This document shows, in pieces, positions 8,437-17,407 of a DNA stretch of 64,000 nt. The stretch is from NCBI RefSeq assembly GCF_902833225.1, contig NZ_CADFEI010000007.1, positions 248,001 through 312,000 of the forward strand, read 5' to 3'. The stretch comes from Burkholderia sp. BCC1644 (lineage in GTDB: Bacteria; Pseudomonadota; Gammaproteobacteria; Burkholderiales; Burkholderiaceae). The notes under the pieces were generated by a model. That model had not been told where the DNA came from. It searched no databases and was given only the letters and a program-made list of their open reading frames with translations. Positions within the stretch are counted from its first letter, which is position 1. Each line of letters opens with the position of its first letter. Both the position numbers and the translations under genes were made by a program.

Positions 8437-9900
8437 TCAAGCGGAAGCCGCGGCCTCCGCCGATGCCGGTGTCCAGCCGCCGCCGAGCGCACGGTACAGC
8501 GCGATCGCATTTGCGAGCCTGAGCTGCTTGAGCCTGATCAGCTCCTGCCCCGACTCGTACGTGCTGCGCTGTGCGTCGAGCAGTTCGAGATACGTCGAGA
8601 CGCCCCCCGCATAACGGCGCTCCGCGAGCTTCAGCCGCGCGCCGTCGGCCGCATACACGTCCTGCTGCGCGGCAAGCTGGCGATCGATCCAGTCGCGCGC
8701 GGCGAACGCGTCGGCCACTTCGCGGAACGCGGTCTGCACCGTCTTCTCGTATTCGGCGACCGCAATGTGCTTGCGCGCGTTCGCGACGTCGAGGTTCGCG
8801 CGGTTGCGGCCGCCCGCGAAGATCGGCAGCGTGATGCGCGGTGCAAACGTCCACACGCTCGTGCCGGCGGAGAACAGGCTCGAGAACGCGTCGCTGACCG
8901 AGCCGTAGTCGGTCGTCAGCGCAATGCGCGGAAAGAACGCCGCGCGTGCGGCGCCGATCTGCGCATTGGCGGCCTTGAGCCGCGCCTCGGCCTGCCGGAT
9001 GTCCGGCCGCCGTTCGAGCAGCTCGCTCGGCGCGCCCGGCGCCACCGGTGCGATCGACAGCGTGTCGAGCGCGCTCGCCTCGCCAGGCGCGTGACGCGCG
9101 AAATCGCCCGCCAGCAGCTGCAACGCCCGCACGGCCTGCGCATGCTCGCGCTGCAGTGCGGCCTGCGACGCGCGCGCCGATGCCACCAGCATCTCGGCCG
9201 AGCGCAGCTCGATCGCGTCGCTCGTGCCGGCCGCGTAGCGGCGCTGCGTGAGCGCGGCCATGCGTTCGCGCGCGTCGAGCGTGCGCTGCGCGAGCGCAAG
9301 CTGTTCGTGCAGCGAGCGTTCCGACACGTACGCGCCCGCCACTTCGGCAATCACGCCGATGCGAACCGTGCGCTGTGCATCGGCCGTCGCGAAATACTCG
9401 GCGAGCGCCGCATCGGACAGGTTGCGTACGCGGCCGAACAGGTCGAGCTCGTACGCACTGACACCCACGCCCGCGCGGTACAGCCCGCTGATCGCGCTTT
9501 CGCGTACGACCGGGTCGTACTGCCGGGCGCGCTCGTAGCCGAGATTCGCGTCGACCGACGGCATCAGGTCCGCGCGCTGCACGCCGTACAGCGCGCGCGC
9601 TTCGTCGAGCCGGCCGGCCGCGATCCGCAAATCGCGGTTGTTCGCGAGCGCGGCGTCGATCCACGCCTGCAGCGCCGGATCGGTGAAATACGCGTGCCAG
9701 TCGTCGAGCAGCGCGGCGTCCTGCGCCGCGGCGCGTTCTGCAGCCGGCGCCGCGCTGCCGTCGACCGGCGCATAAGTCGCCGGCACCGGCGCCGCCGGCC
9801 GCTCATAACGCGGCGCGAGCGAACACCCGACGAGCGCGAGCGCGGCGGCCAGCGCGAGCTGAACCCGCAGCGCGGCGCGTGCATTCAGCGCAAACTTCAT
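8437..9900 (-). CDS. oprM: RND efflux outer-membrane lipoprotein (OprM/TolC type)
   Basis: A 487-residue outer-membrane efflux channel of the NodT/OprM family. The signal peptide ends with lipobox LVGC (C26), so it is probably lipid-anchored. Two repeated halves carry the family motifs, for example LFGRVRNLSDAALAEY in the first and RPDIRQAEARLKAANAQIG then FPRIALTTDYG in the second. It would form the trimeric exit duct of the pump. The start overlaps the stop of the inner-membrane pump gene by ATGA, so translation is coupled. The reading frame stays open upstream into the pump gene, but only this start gives a signal peptide. Confidence 0.92.
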   Translation of the reverse strand: MKFALNARAALRVQLALAAALALVGCSLAPRYERPAAPVPATYAPVDGSAAPAAERAAAQDAALLDDWHAYFTDPALQAWIDAALANNRDLRIAAGRLDEARALYGVQRADLMPSVDANLGYERARQYDPVVRESAISGLYRAGVGVSAYELDLFGRVRNLSDAALAEYFATADAQRTVRIGVIAEVAGAYVSERSLHEQLALAQRTLDARERMAALTQRRYAAGTSDAIELRSAEMLVASARASQAALQREHAQAVRALQLLAGDFARHAPGEASALDTLSIAPVAPGAPSELLERRPDIRQAEARLKAANAQIGAARAAFFPRIALTTDYGSVSDAFSSLFSAGTSVWTFAPRITLPIFAGGRNRANLDVANARKHIAVAEYEKTVQTAFREVADAFAARDWIDRQLAAQQDVYAADGARLKLAERRYAGGVSTYLELLDAQRSTYESGQELIRLKQLRLANAIALYRALGGGWTPASAEAAASA

Positions 9901-12900
9901 TGCGAACCCTCCATCGCCGCCGGCTGCGCCGCGCCGCGTCGGCGCGGGCCGACGTCGAACAAGCGGCCGACGATCACGAAAAACAGCGGGACGAGAAACA
10001 CCGCGAGCACGGTCGCCGTGATCACGCCGCCGAGCACGCCGGTGCCGATCGCCATCTGCGCGCCGGATGCGGCGCCCGACGCGAACGCGAGCGGCAGCAC
10101 GCCGACGCCGAACGCGAGCGACGTCATCACGATCGGCCGCAGCCGCAGGCGGGCGGCCTCGAGCGCTGCGTCGACGAGCGACATGCGCTGCGCCACGAGA
10201 TCCTTCGCGACTTCGACGATCAGGATCGCGTTCTTCGCGGACAGCCCGATCGTCGCGATCAGCCCCACCTTGAAATAGATGTCGTTCGGCATCATCCGCA
10301 GCGTGACGCCGAGCACCGCGCCGATCACGCCGAGCGGGACGACCAGCATCACCGCGAACGGAATCGACCAGCTCTCGTAGAGCGCCGCGAGCGCAAGGAA
10401 CACGACGAGCACCGACAGCGCGAACAGCATCGGCGCCTGCGCGCCCGACAGCCGCTCCTCGAACGATTGCCCCGACCACGAATAGCCGATGCCGGCCGGC
10501 AGCTTCGCGGCGATCCGCTCGATCGCGGTCATCGCCTCGCCGCTGCTGTGGCCCGGCGCGGCCGAGCCGTTGATCGTGAACGACGGATAGCCGTTGTAGC
10601 GCGTGAGCTGCGGCGGCCCGAGCGTCCAGTGCAGTGTCGTGAACGCCGCGAGCGGCACCATCTCGCCGCGCGCGTTGCGCACGCGCAGCTTCTTCACGTC
10701 GTCCGGATCGAGCCGGTGCAGCCCGTCGGCCTGCACCATCACGCGCCGCACCTGCGTGCCGTGCATGAAGTCGCCGATATAGTCGGAGCCGAACATCACC
10801 GCGAGCGTCGTATTGATCTCGTCCATCGACACGCCGAGCGCGGATGCCTTCGCGCGATCGATGTCGAGCTTCAGTTGCGGCGCGTCCTGCGTGCCCGCGA
10901 ACATCAGGTCGGTGAGCGCACGGTCCTTGCCGCCCGCCGCGAGCAGTTGCTCGCGCGCGGCGCTGAACGTCGCGTAATCGAGCCCGCCGCGGTTCTGCAG
11001 CCGGAAGTCGAAACCGCTCGACGAACCGAGATCGGGCAGCGCCGGCGAATTCATCGCGAACACCGTCGTGTTCGGCGTGCCCGTGAAGCGCTCGTTGACG
11101 CGCGCGACGATCGACTGCACGTGATCGCGCTCGGCCTTGCGCTCCTTCCAGTTCTTCAGCGTGACGAAGATCATCCCGCCGTTCGGCCCTTCGCCGTACA
11201 GGTTGAAGCCGCCGAGCGCGAACGTGTACGCAGCCGGTTCGTCCTTGCGGATATACGACTCGACCTCGCGCACGCTCTGCATCGTTTCCGCGAGCGGCGT
11301 GCCTTGCGGGCGGATCACCATCACCATGAAGTTGCCCTGGTCCTCGTCCGGCAGGAACGCGGTCGGCAGTTGCGTGAGCATCAGCGCCGCGGCCGCGGTC
11401 AGCGCACCGTATACGACGAGCCAGCGCACCGGCTTCTTCAGCATCGCGCCGACGCGTGTCGCATAGCGCTGCGTCGCACGTGCGACGCAGCGGTTGAACC
11501 AGCCGAAGAAGCCGCGCTTCTCGTGATGGTCGCCGGACACGGGCTTGAGCAGCGTCGCGCACAGCGCGGGTGTCAGCGACAGCGCGAGGAACGCCGAGAA
11601 GCCGATCGACACCGCGAGCGACAGCGCGAACTGCCGGTAGATGTTGCCCACCGCACCGCCGAAGAACGCCATCGGCACGAATACCGACGTCAGCACCACG
11701 GTGATCCCGATGATCGCGCCGCTGATCTGCTTCATCGCCTTGACGGTCGCGTCGTAAGGCCCGAGCCCTTCCTCGACCATCAGCCGCTCGACGTTCTCGA
11801 CGACGACGATCGCATCGTCGACGAGGATGCCGATCGCGAGCACCATCCCGAACATCGTCAGCACGTTGATCGAGAAGCCGGCCGCATACATCACGCCGAA
11901 CGTGCCCGCGAGCGCGACCGGCACGACGAGCGTCGGGATCAACGTCGCGCGCAGGTTCTGCATGAACAGGAACATCACGAGGAACACGAGCACGCCGGCC
12001 TCGATCAGCGTCGTGACGACCTTGTTCATCGATACGCGCACGAACGACGACGTCTCGTACGGGATCTGGTACTTCACGCCCGGCGGAAAGTACGCGGACA
12101 ACTCGTCCATCGTCGCGCGCACGCGCTTCTCGGTGGACACCGCGTTCGAGCCCGGCGCGAGCTTGATGCCCATGCCGGTCGCGACCTTGCCGTTCACGTA
12201 CGACGGATAGTTGTAGTCGTTGCCGCCGAATTCGATGCGTGCGACGTCGCGCAGAAACAGCGCGGACCCGTCGGCCTGCGCACGCAGTGCGATCGCGCCG
12301 AAATCGGCCGGCGTCTTCAGCGGCGCGTCGGCGAATACGGTCGCCGCGATCGGCGCGCTGTCCGGCACCGCGCTGCGGCCGATGTCGCCGATCGTCACGC
12401 GCGCGTTGTGCGCACGCACGGCCGACGCGATGTCCGACGCGGTGAGGCCGTGCCCGGCCATCTTCACCGGGTCGGGCCAGATCCGCATCGCATATTCGGC
12501 GCCCCAGAACTGCACCTTGCCGACGCCCTCGACGCGGCGCAGCGCCTGCACGACGTTCGCCGACGCATACTCGCCGAGCTGCACGTCGGTCATCCGGCCG
12601 TCGTCGGACGTCAGCGACACGACGAGCTGGATGTTGTCGGCGGCCTTCTCGACCTGGATGCCGTCGCGGCGCACGGGCTCGGGCAGGCGTGCGTCGACCG
12701 TCTTCAGCCGGTTCTGCACTTCGACGGCCGCGAGATCGGCATTCACGCCCTGCTTGAACGTCAGGTACAGCGACGCCATCCCGGCGCTGCTCGTCGCGGA
12801 CGTATACATCAGGCCCGGCGCGCCGTTCATTTCGCGCTCGATCAGCGCGGTCACCGATTCCTCGACGACCTGCGCGGATGCGCCCGGATACGTCGCATAG

Positions 12901-13034
12901 ATGCTGACGACAGGCGGCGCGATGTCCGGGTACTGCGCAACGGGCAGCGCGCGGATCGCGAACATGCCGCCCAGCATCATGAAGATGGCGATCACCCACG
13001 CGAAGACGGGGCGATCGATGAAGAAACGTGCCAT
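9897..13034 (-). CDS. amrB: RND multidrug efflux pump, inner-membrane subunit (HAE1 family)
   Basis: A 1045-residue AcrB/MexB-type proton-drug antiporter. It starts MARFFIDRPVFAWVIAIFMM and has the expected twelve membrane segments and two large periplasmic loops. The proton-relay aspartates are in GILVDDAIVVVENVER (near residue 405), and the family segment MARFFIDRPVFAWV marks the N-terminus. It expels hydrophobic or cationic drugs from periplasm and membrane. Adaptor, pump and channel genes are in order on one strand. The arrangement with a divergent TetR gene matches the Burkholderia amrR-amrAB-oprA/M type (RND-3 in B. cenocepacia, from memory). Substrates cannot be read from sequence. Confidence 0.93.
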   Translation of the reverse strand: MARFFIDRPVFAWVIAIFMMLGGMFAIRALPVAQYPDIAPPVVSIYATYPGASAQVVEESVTALIEREMNGAPGLMYTSATSSAGMASLYLTFKQGVNADLAAVEVQNRLKTVDARLPEPVRRDGIQVEKAADNIQLVVSLTSDDGRMTDVQLGEYASANVVQALRRVEGVGKVQFWGAEYAMRIWPDPVKMAGHGLTASDIASAVRAHNARVTIGDIGRSAVPDSAPIAATVFADAPLKTPADFGAIALRAQADGSALFLRDVARIEFGGNDYNYPSYVNGKVATGMGIKLAPGSNAVSTEKRVRATMDELSAYFPPGVKYQIPYETSSFVRVSMNKVVTTLIEAGVLVFLVMFLFMQNLRATLIPTLVVPVALAGTFGVMYAAGFSINVLTMFGMVLAIGILVDDAIVVVENVERLMVEEGLGPYDATVKAMKQISGAIIGITVVLTSVFVPMAFFGGAVGNIYRQFALSLAVSIGFSAFLALSLTPALCATLLKPVSGDHHEKRGFFGWFNRCVARATQRYATRVGAMLKKPVRWLVVYGALTAAAALMLTQLPTAFLPDEDQGNFMVMVIRPQGTPLAETMQSVREVESYIRKDEPAAYTFALGGFNLYGEGPNGGMIFVTLKNWKERKAERDHVQSIVARVNERFTGTPNTTVFAMNSPALPDLGSSSGFDFRLQNRGGLDYATFSAAREQLLAAGGKDRALTDLMFAGTQDAPQLKLDIDRAKASALGVSMDEINTTLAVMFGSDYIGDFMHGTQVRRVMVQADGLHRLDPDDVKKLRVRNARGEMVPLAAFTTLHWTLGPPQLTRYNGYPSFTINGSAAPGHSSGEAMTAIERIAAKLPAGIGYSWSGQSFEERLSGAQAPMLFALSVLVVFLALAALYESWSIPFAVMLVVPLGVIGAVLGVTLRMMPNDIYFKVGLIATIGLSAKNAILIVEVAKDLVAQRMSLVDAALEAARLRLRPIVMTSLAFGVGVLPLAFASGAASGAQMAIGTGVLGGVITATVLAVFLVPLFFVIVGRLFDVGPRRRGAAQPAAMEGSQ

Positions 13035-13049
13035 GTTGGTTTGAACCGG

Positions 13050-14249
13050 TCAGGTTTGACGGGCGGCCGTCTGCGAAGCGGCCGCTGCCGGCGCCGCCTT
13101 CGACGGCGGCGACTTCTCGACGGGCTTGACGGCCGTATCGGGCGCGAACTGCGCTGCGTCGTCGACGATCACGCGCTCGCCGCCCGCGAGGCCGCGCGTG
13201 ATGCGCCAGTCACGGCCGCTCATCTGGTCGGCCGTGACTTCGACGTCCTTGACCTTGCCGCTCGTGCCGACCACGCGCACCGACGTGCGGTCGGCCGTGC
13301 GCAGCAGCGCGTCGCGCGGCACGAGGATCGCGCGCTGGTCGACCGCCGTGTCGAGCGCGATCCGCACGTACGCACCCGGCAACAGTTCGCGTTCGGGGTT
13401 CGGGAACAGCGCGCGCATCGCAACGGTGTCGGTGGTCGGATCGACCGCGAGATCGCTGAACAGCAGCTTGCCCTTCAACGGATACGCGGTGCCGTCGGCA
13501 CGCAGCAGCGTCACCGCGACGTCGTGCTGCGCGATGCCCGTCGCGCGCCCGCTCTTCACCGCGCGGCGCAATGCGTCGACGTCGGCGGCCGGTTGCGAGA
13601 AGTTCACGTAGATCGGATCGAGTTGCTCGACGGTCGTGAGCGGCGTCGCCTGGTCCTGGCCGACGAGCGCGCCTTCGGTCACGAGCGCGCGTCGCGCACG
13701 GCCCGCGATCGGCGCGGTAACGGTTGCATAGTCGAGTTGCAGTTGCGCACGCGCGAGTTCGGCCTTCGCCGATGCGACCTCGGCCTTCGCCTGCGTATCG
13801 GCCGCAACGGCTTCGGTATGGTCGCGCTCGCTCACGGCGCGGTCGCGCACGAGATCGTCGTAACGGCGACGCTTGTCGCTCGCCGCCAGCACGGCGGCCT
13901 GCGCCTTCGCGAGCGCGCCCTGCGCGGCATCGCGTGCGGCCTTCAGCGGCGCGGGATCGATGCGGAACAGCACCGCGCCCTGCTTCACTTCCTGGCCTTC
14001 CTCGTAGGTGCGCGCGGTGACGACGCCCGCGACCCGCGCACGGACTTCCGCCTGCCGGTATGCGTCGAGCCGGCCCGGCAATTCGACGGTCATCGGGACG
14101 GCCGTCGGATGCACCGTCACGACGGTGGCCTGCTTCGCGGTCTCCGGCGCGGCGTCCTTGTCGCCCTTTCCACATCCGGCCACGGCCAGTACGGCCGCCA
14201 GCGCGAACGGCGCCAGCCCGTGGCGCAACAGGGAGCGATTGTTATTCAT
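13050..14249 (-). CDS. amrA: RND efflux periplasmic adaptor lipoprotein (membrane fusion protein)
   Basis: A 399-residue AcrA/MexA-type adaptor. The signal peptide ends in lipobox VAGC (C26). The lipoyl half-motifs surround an alpha-helical hairpin (ARVAGVVTARTYEEGQEVKQGAVLFRID and later ITAPIAGRARRALVTEGALV-like sequence). The beta-barrel and membrane-proximal domains follow. It bridges the pump to the outer-membrane channel. It is the promoter-proximal gene of the operon, 15 bp before the pump, and faces the TetR gene across a 150-bp region holding a palindrome. Confidence 0.92.
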   Translation of the reverse strand: MNNNRSLLRHGLAPFALAAVLAVAGCGKGDKDAAPETAKQATVVTVHPTAVPMTVELPGRLDAYRQAEVRARVAGVVTARTYEEGQEVKQGAVLFRIDPAPLKAARDAAQGALAKAQAAVLAASDKRRRYDDLVRDRAVSERDHTEAVAADTQAKAEVASAKAELARAQLQLDYATVTAPIAGRARRALVTEGALVGQDQATPLTTVEQLDPIYVNFSQPAADVDALRRAVKSGRATGIAQHDVAVTLLRADGTAYPLKGKLLFSDLAVDPTTDTVAMRALFPNPERELLPGAYVRIALDTAVDQRAILVPRDALLRTADRTSVRVVGTSGKVKDVEVTADQMSGRDWRITRGLAGGERVIVDDAAQFAPDTAVKPVEKSPPSKAAPAAAASQTAARQT

Positions 14250-14306
14250 ATGTGACCTCGGATCGTTCGCCGCCGATACAATGCGGCGGCTCAGGGTGGC
14301 CGATTA

Positions 14307-14326
14307 TAATCAGTCACGACTGATTA
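14307..14326. promoter_or_regulatory. 20-bp palindrome, probable TetR-family operator
   Basis: Perfect inverted repeat TAATCAGT-CACG-ACTGATTA between the divergent efflux operon and its TetR regulator gene. Position, size and symmetry fit an AmrR/AcrR-type operator that would control both promoters. Binding is inferred. Confidence 0.7.
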
Positions 14327-14399
14327 AATACATGCGGTTTCAATCTGACCGACACTCTGTCTCAATAAAACGACAGCGAATTGTAAGGAATTTCACGAC

Positions 14400-15047
14400 A
14401 TGGCCCGCAAGACCCGGGAAGAATCGCTCGCCATCAAGCACCGGATCCTCGACGCCGCCGAACTGGTGCTGCTCGAGAAAGGCGTCGCGCAAACCGCGAT
14501 GGCGGACCTCGCCGAGGCTGCCGGGATGTCTCGCGGCGCCGTCTACGGCCACTACCGCAACAAGATGGAGGTGTGTCTCGCGATGTGCGACCGCGCGTTC
14601 GCGCGCACGTCGGAAGGCTTCGACGCAGGCGACGGCCTGCCGCCGCTCGCCACGCTGCGGCGCGCCGCGTCGCACTACCTGCAGGAATGCGGCGAGCCGG
14701 GCCCGATGCAGCGCGTGCTCGTGATCCTCTATACGAAGTGCGAGCAAAGCGAGGAGAACGGCGCGCTGCAGCGGCGCCGGATGCTGCTCGAACTGCAGAT
14801 GCTGCGGATCACGAAGGCGCTGCTGCGCCGCGCGATCGCGGCCGGCGAACTCGCCGCCGATCTCGACGTGCATCTGGCCGCCGTCTATCTCGTGTCGCTG
14901 CTCGAAGGCGTGTTCGCGTCGATGATCTGGACCAACCGGCTGCGCGGCAATTTGTGGAACGACGCCGAAGCGATGCTCGACGCCGGGTTCGACACCGTCC
15001 GCACGTCCGCCGCGTTGCGCGGACGCGCGCACAAATTGCCGGACTGA
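14400..15047 (+). CDS. amrR: TetR-family repressor of the RND efflux operon
   Basis: A 215-residue TetR/AcrR regulator. The N-terminal helix-turn-helix spans about residues 33-56 (AMADLAEAAGMSRGAVYGHY). The C-terminal domain, of the TtgR/AcrR type, would bind pump substrates. It is transcribed away from the efflux genes. The palindrome 74 bp upstream of its start is the likely target, giving repression of the pump operon and itself. Induction by pump substrates is family knowledge, not seen in the sequence. Confidence 0.9.
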   Translation: MARKTREESLAIKHRILDAAELVLLEKGVAQTAMADLAEAAGMSRGAVYGHYRNKMEVCLAMCDRAFARTSEGFDAGDGLPPLATLRRAASHYLQECGEPGPMQRVLVILYTKCEQSEENGALQRRRMLLELQMLRITKALLRRAIAAGELAADLDVHLAAVYLVSLLEGVFASMIWTNRLRGNLWNDAEAMLDAGFDTVRTSAALRGRAHKLPD

Positions 15048-15159
15048 TGGAATTTATCGTAACAAATGCTGATTTAGCCCGATTTACCGCACTGCGAAAC
15101 GAATGAGCTGACCCCCTTTAAAATTTTTAACGTTTCGCGGAACATCGGTAGACTGACGC

Positions 15160-15290
15160 TGTCATCTTTCTTTAGCGTCTTCGTGATAACCGGGTTCGAC
15201 CCGGTATGCACGCCGCCGTTCGAAGCGGGCCCGCCCCGTGTGTTGGGTCGAACGGAAACGACACAGGCCCCTGGCGGGGCCTGTTTTGTT
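15160..15290 (+). ncRNA. candidate structured small RNA upstream of the M23 peptidase gene
   Basis: In the gap after amrR, three strong foldable elements lie in a row. They are ACCGGG-TTCGA-CCCGGT (15189-15205), an 8-bp long-range stem CCGTTCGA/TCGAACGG (15216-15223 with 15248-15255) enclosing a GC-rich hairpin, and a terminator. A possible promoter (TTAACG, 16 bp, TAGACT) would start transcription near 15160. There is no credible ORF in it. It does not match tRNA, 6S, SRP RNA or tmRNA as I know them. It could instead be the 5' leader of the peptidase gene with an attenuator. Confidence 0.42.
15263..15290 (+). terminator. rho-independent terminator
   Basis: Nine-base-pair stem ACAGGCCCC / GGGGCCTGT with loop TGGC, followed by TTTTGTT. 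It lies 87 bp before the peptidase start, so it either ends a small RNA or attenuates the peptidase transcript. Confidence 0.8.
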
Positions 15291-15376
15291 GCACGCCCGC
15301 CACCCGCCCCGTCGCCGTTCGACGGATGAGCCGCCGGCGGCCCCTGCCCACACCCCTTTGAACCGCTTTCCTGGAT

Positions 15377-16651
15377 GTGGACACCTTGGTCAAGTCTGCC
15401 GCTACCCCTGATGCTTTCGCGCCCGGCCGCGCGCAGCGCGTCGCGCGCGCGCTCGTACCGGCCGCCGTGCTCGGCGCCCTCGCCGCATTCGGTCTCGCCG
15501 CCGCGCTGCCTGCCGTATCGCAACTGCCCGGCGCCGTCGATTCCGGCACGGCCGCGCTGCCGCAGCGCGTGCTGTCCGACACGCCGTTTCCCACCGCGCA
15601 GCATTTCGTGACGAGCGAACTCGCGCGCACGATCGGCGAGCGCAACGAACACGCCGATCGCATCGACCGCAGCCCGCAGCCCGGCCTGTTCGCACCGCTC
15701 AGCGCGCACCGCAACGACATGCTCGGCTATGCGAGCCTGTTCCAGTTCGCGCCGGCCGAGAGCCAGCACGGGATGCGCGCGGGCGACATCGAGCTCACGC
15801 TGTCCGATACGCTGAACCGTCTCGACGTCCCGCCCGAAGTACGCATCCAGCTCGGCGATCTCGTCACCGGCAAGGTTGCGATGCGCGCGAGTGCGCAGCG
15901 CGGCGACTACTACCGCGTCGCGTTCGACACGAACGACGGCACGCCGCGCCTCACCGCGCTCGAGCTGCGCGTCGCCGGCCGCACGTTCGGCGCGATCTGG
16001 TTCCGCGCGCCGGGCGCCGACCACGGCGCGTACTACACGCTCGACGGCTCGCCGCTCGAAGCCGCTGCCTTCACGATGCCGGTCAAGTGGACGCGCATCA
16101 GCTCGTTCTTCGGCGAGCGCATCCATCCGCTGTCGCAGGCGATGGCGTTCCATACGGGCGTCGATCTCGCCGCGCCGAGCGGCACGCCCGTCGACGCGGC
16201 GGCCGACGGCGTCGTGTCGTTCGCCGGGTTCGATCCGGGTGGCTACGGCCGCTACGTGGTCGTCGATCATGCGGATGGCTACTCGACCTACTACGCGCAC
16301 CTGTCCGCGTTCGCACACGGGCTCAAGGTCGGCGAAACCGTCAAGCAGGGCCAGCGGATCGGATCGGTCGGGATGACGGGCGCCGCCACGGGCCCGCACC
16401 TGCATTTCGAGGTGCGTGTCGCGAACGATCCGGTCGACCCGCTCGTCACGCTCGCCAACGCGCAGACGGCGCTGTCCGACATGCAGCTCACCGCATTCCG
16501 CCAGGAAGCCACGCAATGGCGCTTCCGCCTCGCGTCGATCAATACGACGCCGTTCGCGTTCGCGCAGAGCGACGGGCCGCTGTGGGGTGATTTCGCCACC
16601 GACACATCGACGCTGCGCGCGGTCTTCAACACGCACTACTCGGCGTCGTGA
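15377..16651 (+). CDS. M23-family zinc metallopeptidase (peptidoglycan endopeptidase type)
   Basis: A 424-residue envelope protein starting at GTG. It has an N-terminal hydrophobic segment (about residues 24-47), a central non-catalytic region and a C-terminal LytM/M23 domain. Zinc ligands H259 and D263 are in HTGVDL and the catalytic HLH is at 341-343 in GPHLHFEV, so it looks active. Such enzymes cleave cross-bridges of the cell wall during growth or division. An ATG two bases upstream is out of frame, leaving GTG as the best start. The next gene is convergent, so this is a single-gene unit. Confidence 0.88.
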   Translation: MDTLVKSAATPDAFAPGRAQRVARALVPAAVLGALAAFGLAAALPAVSQLPGAVDSGTAALPQRVLSDTPFPTAQHFVTSELARTIGERNEHADRIDRSPQPGLFAPLSAHRNDMLGYASLFQFAPAESQHGMRAGDIELTLSDTLNRLDVPPEVRIQLGDLVTGKVAMRASAQRGDYYRVAFDTNDGTPRLTALELRVAGRTFGAIWFRAPGADHGAYYTLDGSPLEAAAFTMPVKWTRISSFFGERIHPLSQAMAFHTGVDLAAPSGTPVDAAADGVVSFAGFDPGGYGRYVVVDHADGYSTYYAHLSAFAHGLKVGETVKQGQRIGSVGMTGAATGPHLHFEVRVANDPVDPLVTLANAQTALSDMQLTAFRQEATQWRFRLASINTTPFAFAQSDGPLWGDFATDTSTLRAVFNTHYSAS

Positions 16652-16679
16652 TGCACATGCCGCAGGGTGCGGCACGCCG

Positions 16680-17405
16680 TTACCGCGCGGGTTCCGTGTA
16701 TTCCGCCGTCGCCTGCGCGGCGCGCTCCGCGCGCGGGCGGCGCGACAGCAGCCAGCGTGCCGCGCCGTCGAGCGACGTGCACAGCACCAGATAGATCACG
16801 GCGACGAACAGGAAGATCGGCGCCGGATACACCATCAGCCGGTTGTTCACCTGCGTCGCGACGAACGACAGTTCCGGCACGCCGACGATATACGCGAGCG
16901 ACGTGTCCTTCACCAGCGCGACCCACTGGTTGACGAACGACGGCGTCATGATCCGGATCGCCTGCGGCAGCAGCACGTAACGCACCGTCTGCCAGCGCGT
17001 GAGCCCGAGCGACAGCCCGGCCTGCCACTGCCCGTCGCCGGCCGCGACGATGCCCGCATGCACCGCATGCGCGAGATACGCGCCGCCGATCAGCGCGAGC
17101 GCGCACACGACCGTCGCGAGCCCCGGCACGTCCATGTGCAGCAGCACGGGCATCAGGAAATACGTCCAGAAAATCAGCATCAGCACCGGAATCGCGCGAA
17201 AGAAGCCGATGAACGCGAGCAGCAGCACGCGCACCGGCCCGCGAGCGAGCGCCATCGCGACTCCGAGCGCCACGCCGAGCACGGCCGACGCGACGGCCGA
17301 CGCGATCGCCAGCACCAGCGACAGCGCAGCGCCGCCGAGCGGGCCGTCCGGAAACGCGCCGACGAGCAGGTACGGGAGGTTGGAGAGAAGCAGCGAAAGA
17401 TCCAT
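16680..17405 (-). CDS. polar amino-acid ABC transporter permease 2
   Basis: A 241-residue inner-membrane permease of the His/Glu/Gln/Arg family. It has about five membrane segments and the permease EAA-like loop QWQAGLSLGLTRWQTVRYV followed by LPQAIRIMTPSF. Its start lies 2 bp from the stop of permease 1. It pairs with that protein to form the channel for the substrate delivered by the upstream binding protein. No ATPase gene follows; the next gene is convergent. Confidence 0.88.
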   Translation of the reverse strand: MDLSLLLSNLPYLLVGAFPDGPLGGAALSLVLAIASAVASAVLGVALGVAMALARGPVRVLLLAFIGFFRAIPVLMLIFWTYFLMPVLLHMDVPGLATVVCALALIGGAYLAHAVHAGIVAAGDGQWQAGLSLGLTRWQTVRYVLLPQAIRIMTPSFVNQWVALVKDTSLAYIVGVPELSFVATQVNNRLMVYPAPIFLFVAVIYLVLCTSLDGAARWLLSRRPRAERAAQATAEYTEPAR

Positions 17406-17407
17406 CG

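Noticed and set aside
8437-12999. A 1520-codon open frame that joins the outer-membrane channel to the out-of-frame pump gene
   Set aside because: The frame is open only because of GC-rich codon use. The pump itself is read in another frame with a clear family start, and the channel has its own start, signal peptide and lipobox at 9900.
9879-14255. A 1458-codon frame on the plus strand opposite the efflux genes
   Set aside because: Very Arg/His-rich and without any domain; a typical shadow of GC-rich genes on the other strand.
15186-15206. A tRNA T-arm-like hairpin (GGTTCGACC) upstream of the peptidase
   Set aside because: No acceptor stem, D-arm or anticodon arm can be placed around it; it is treated as part of a candidate small RNA instead.
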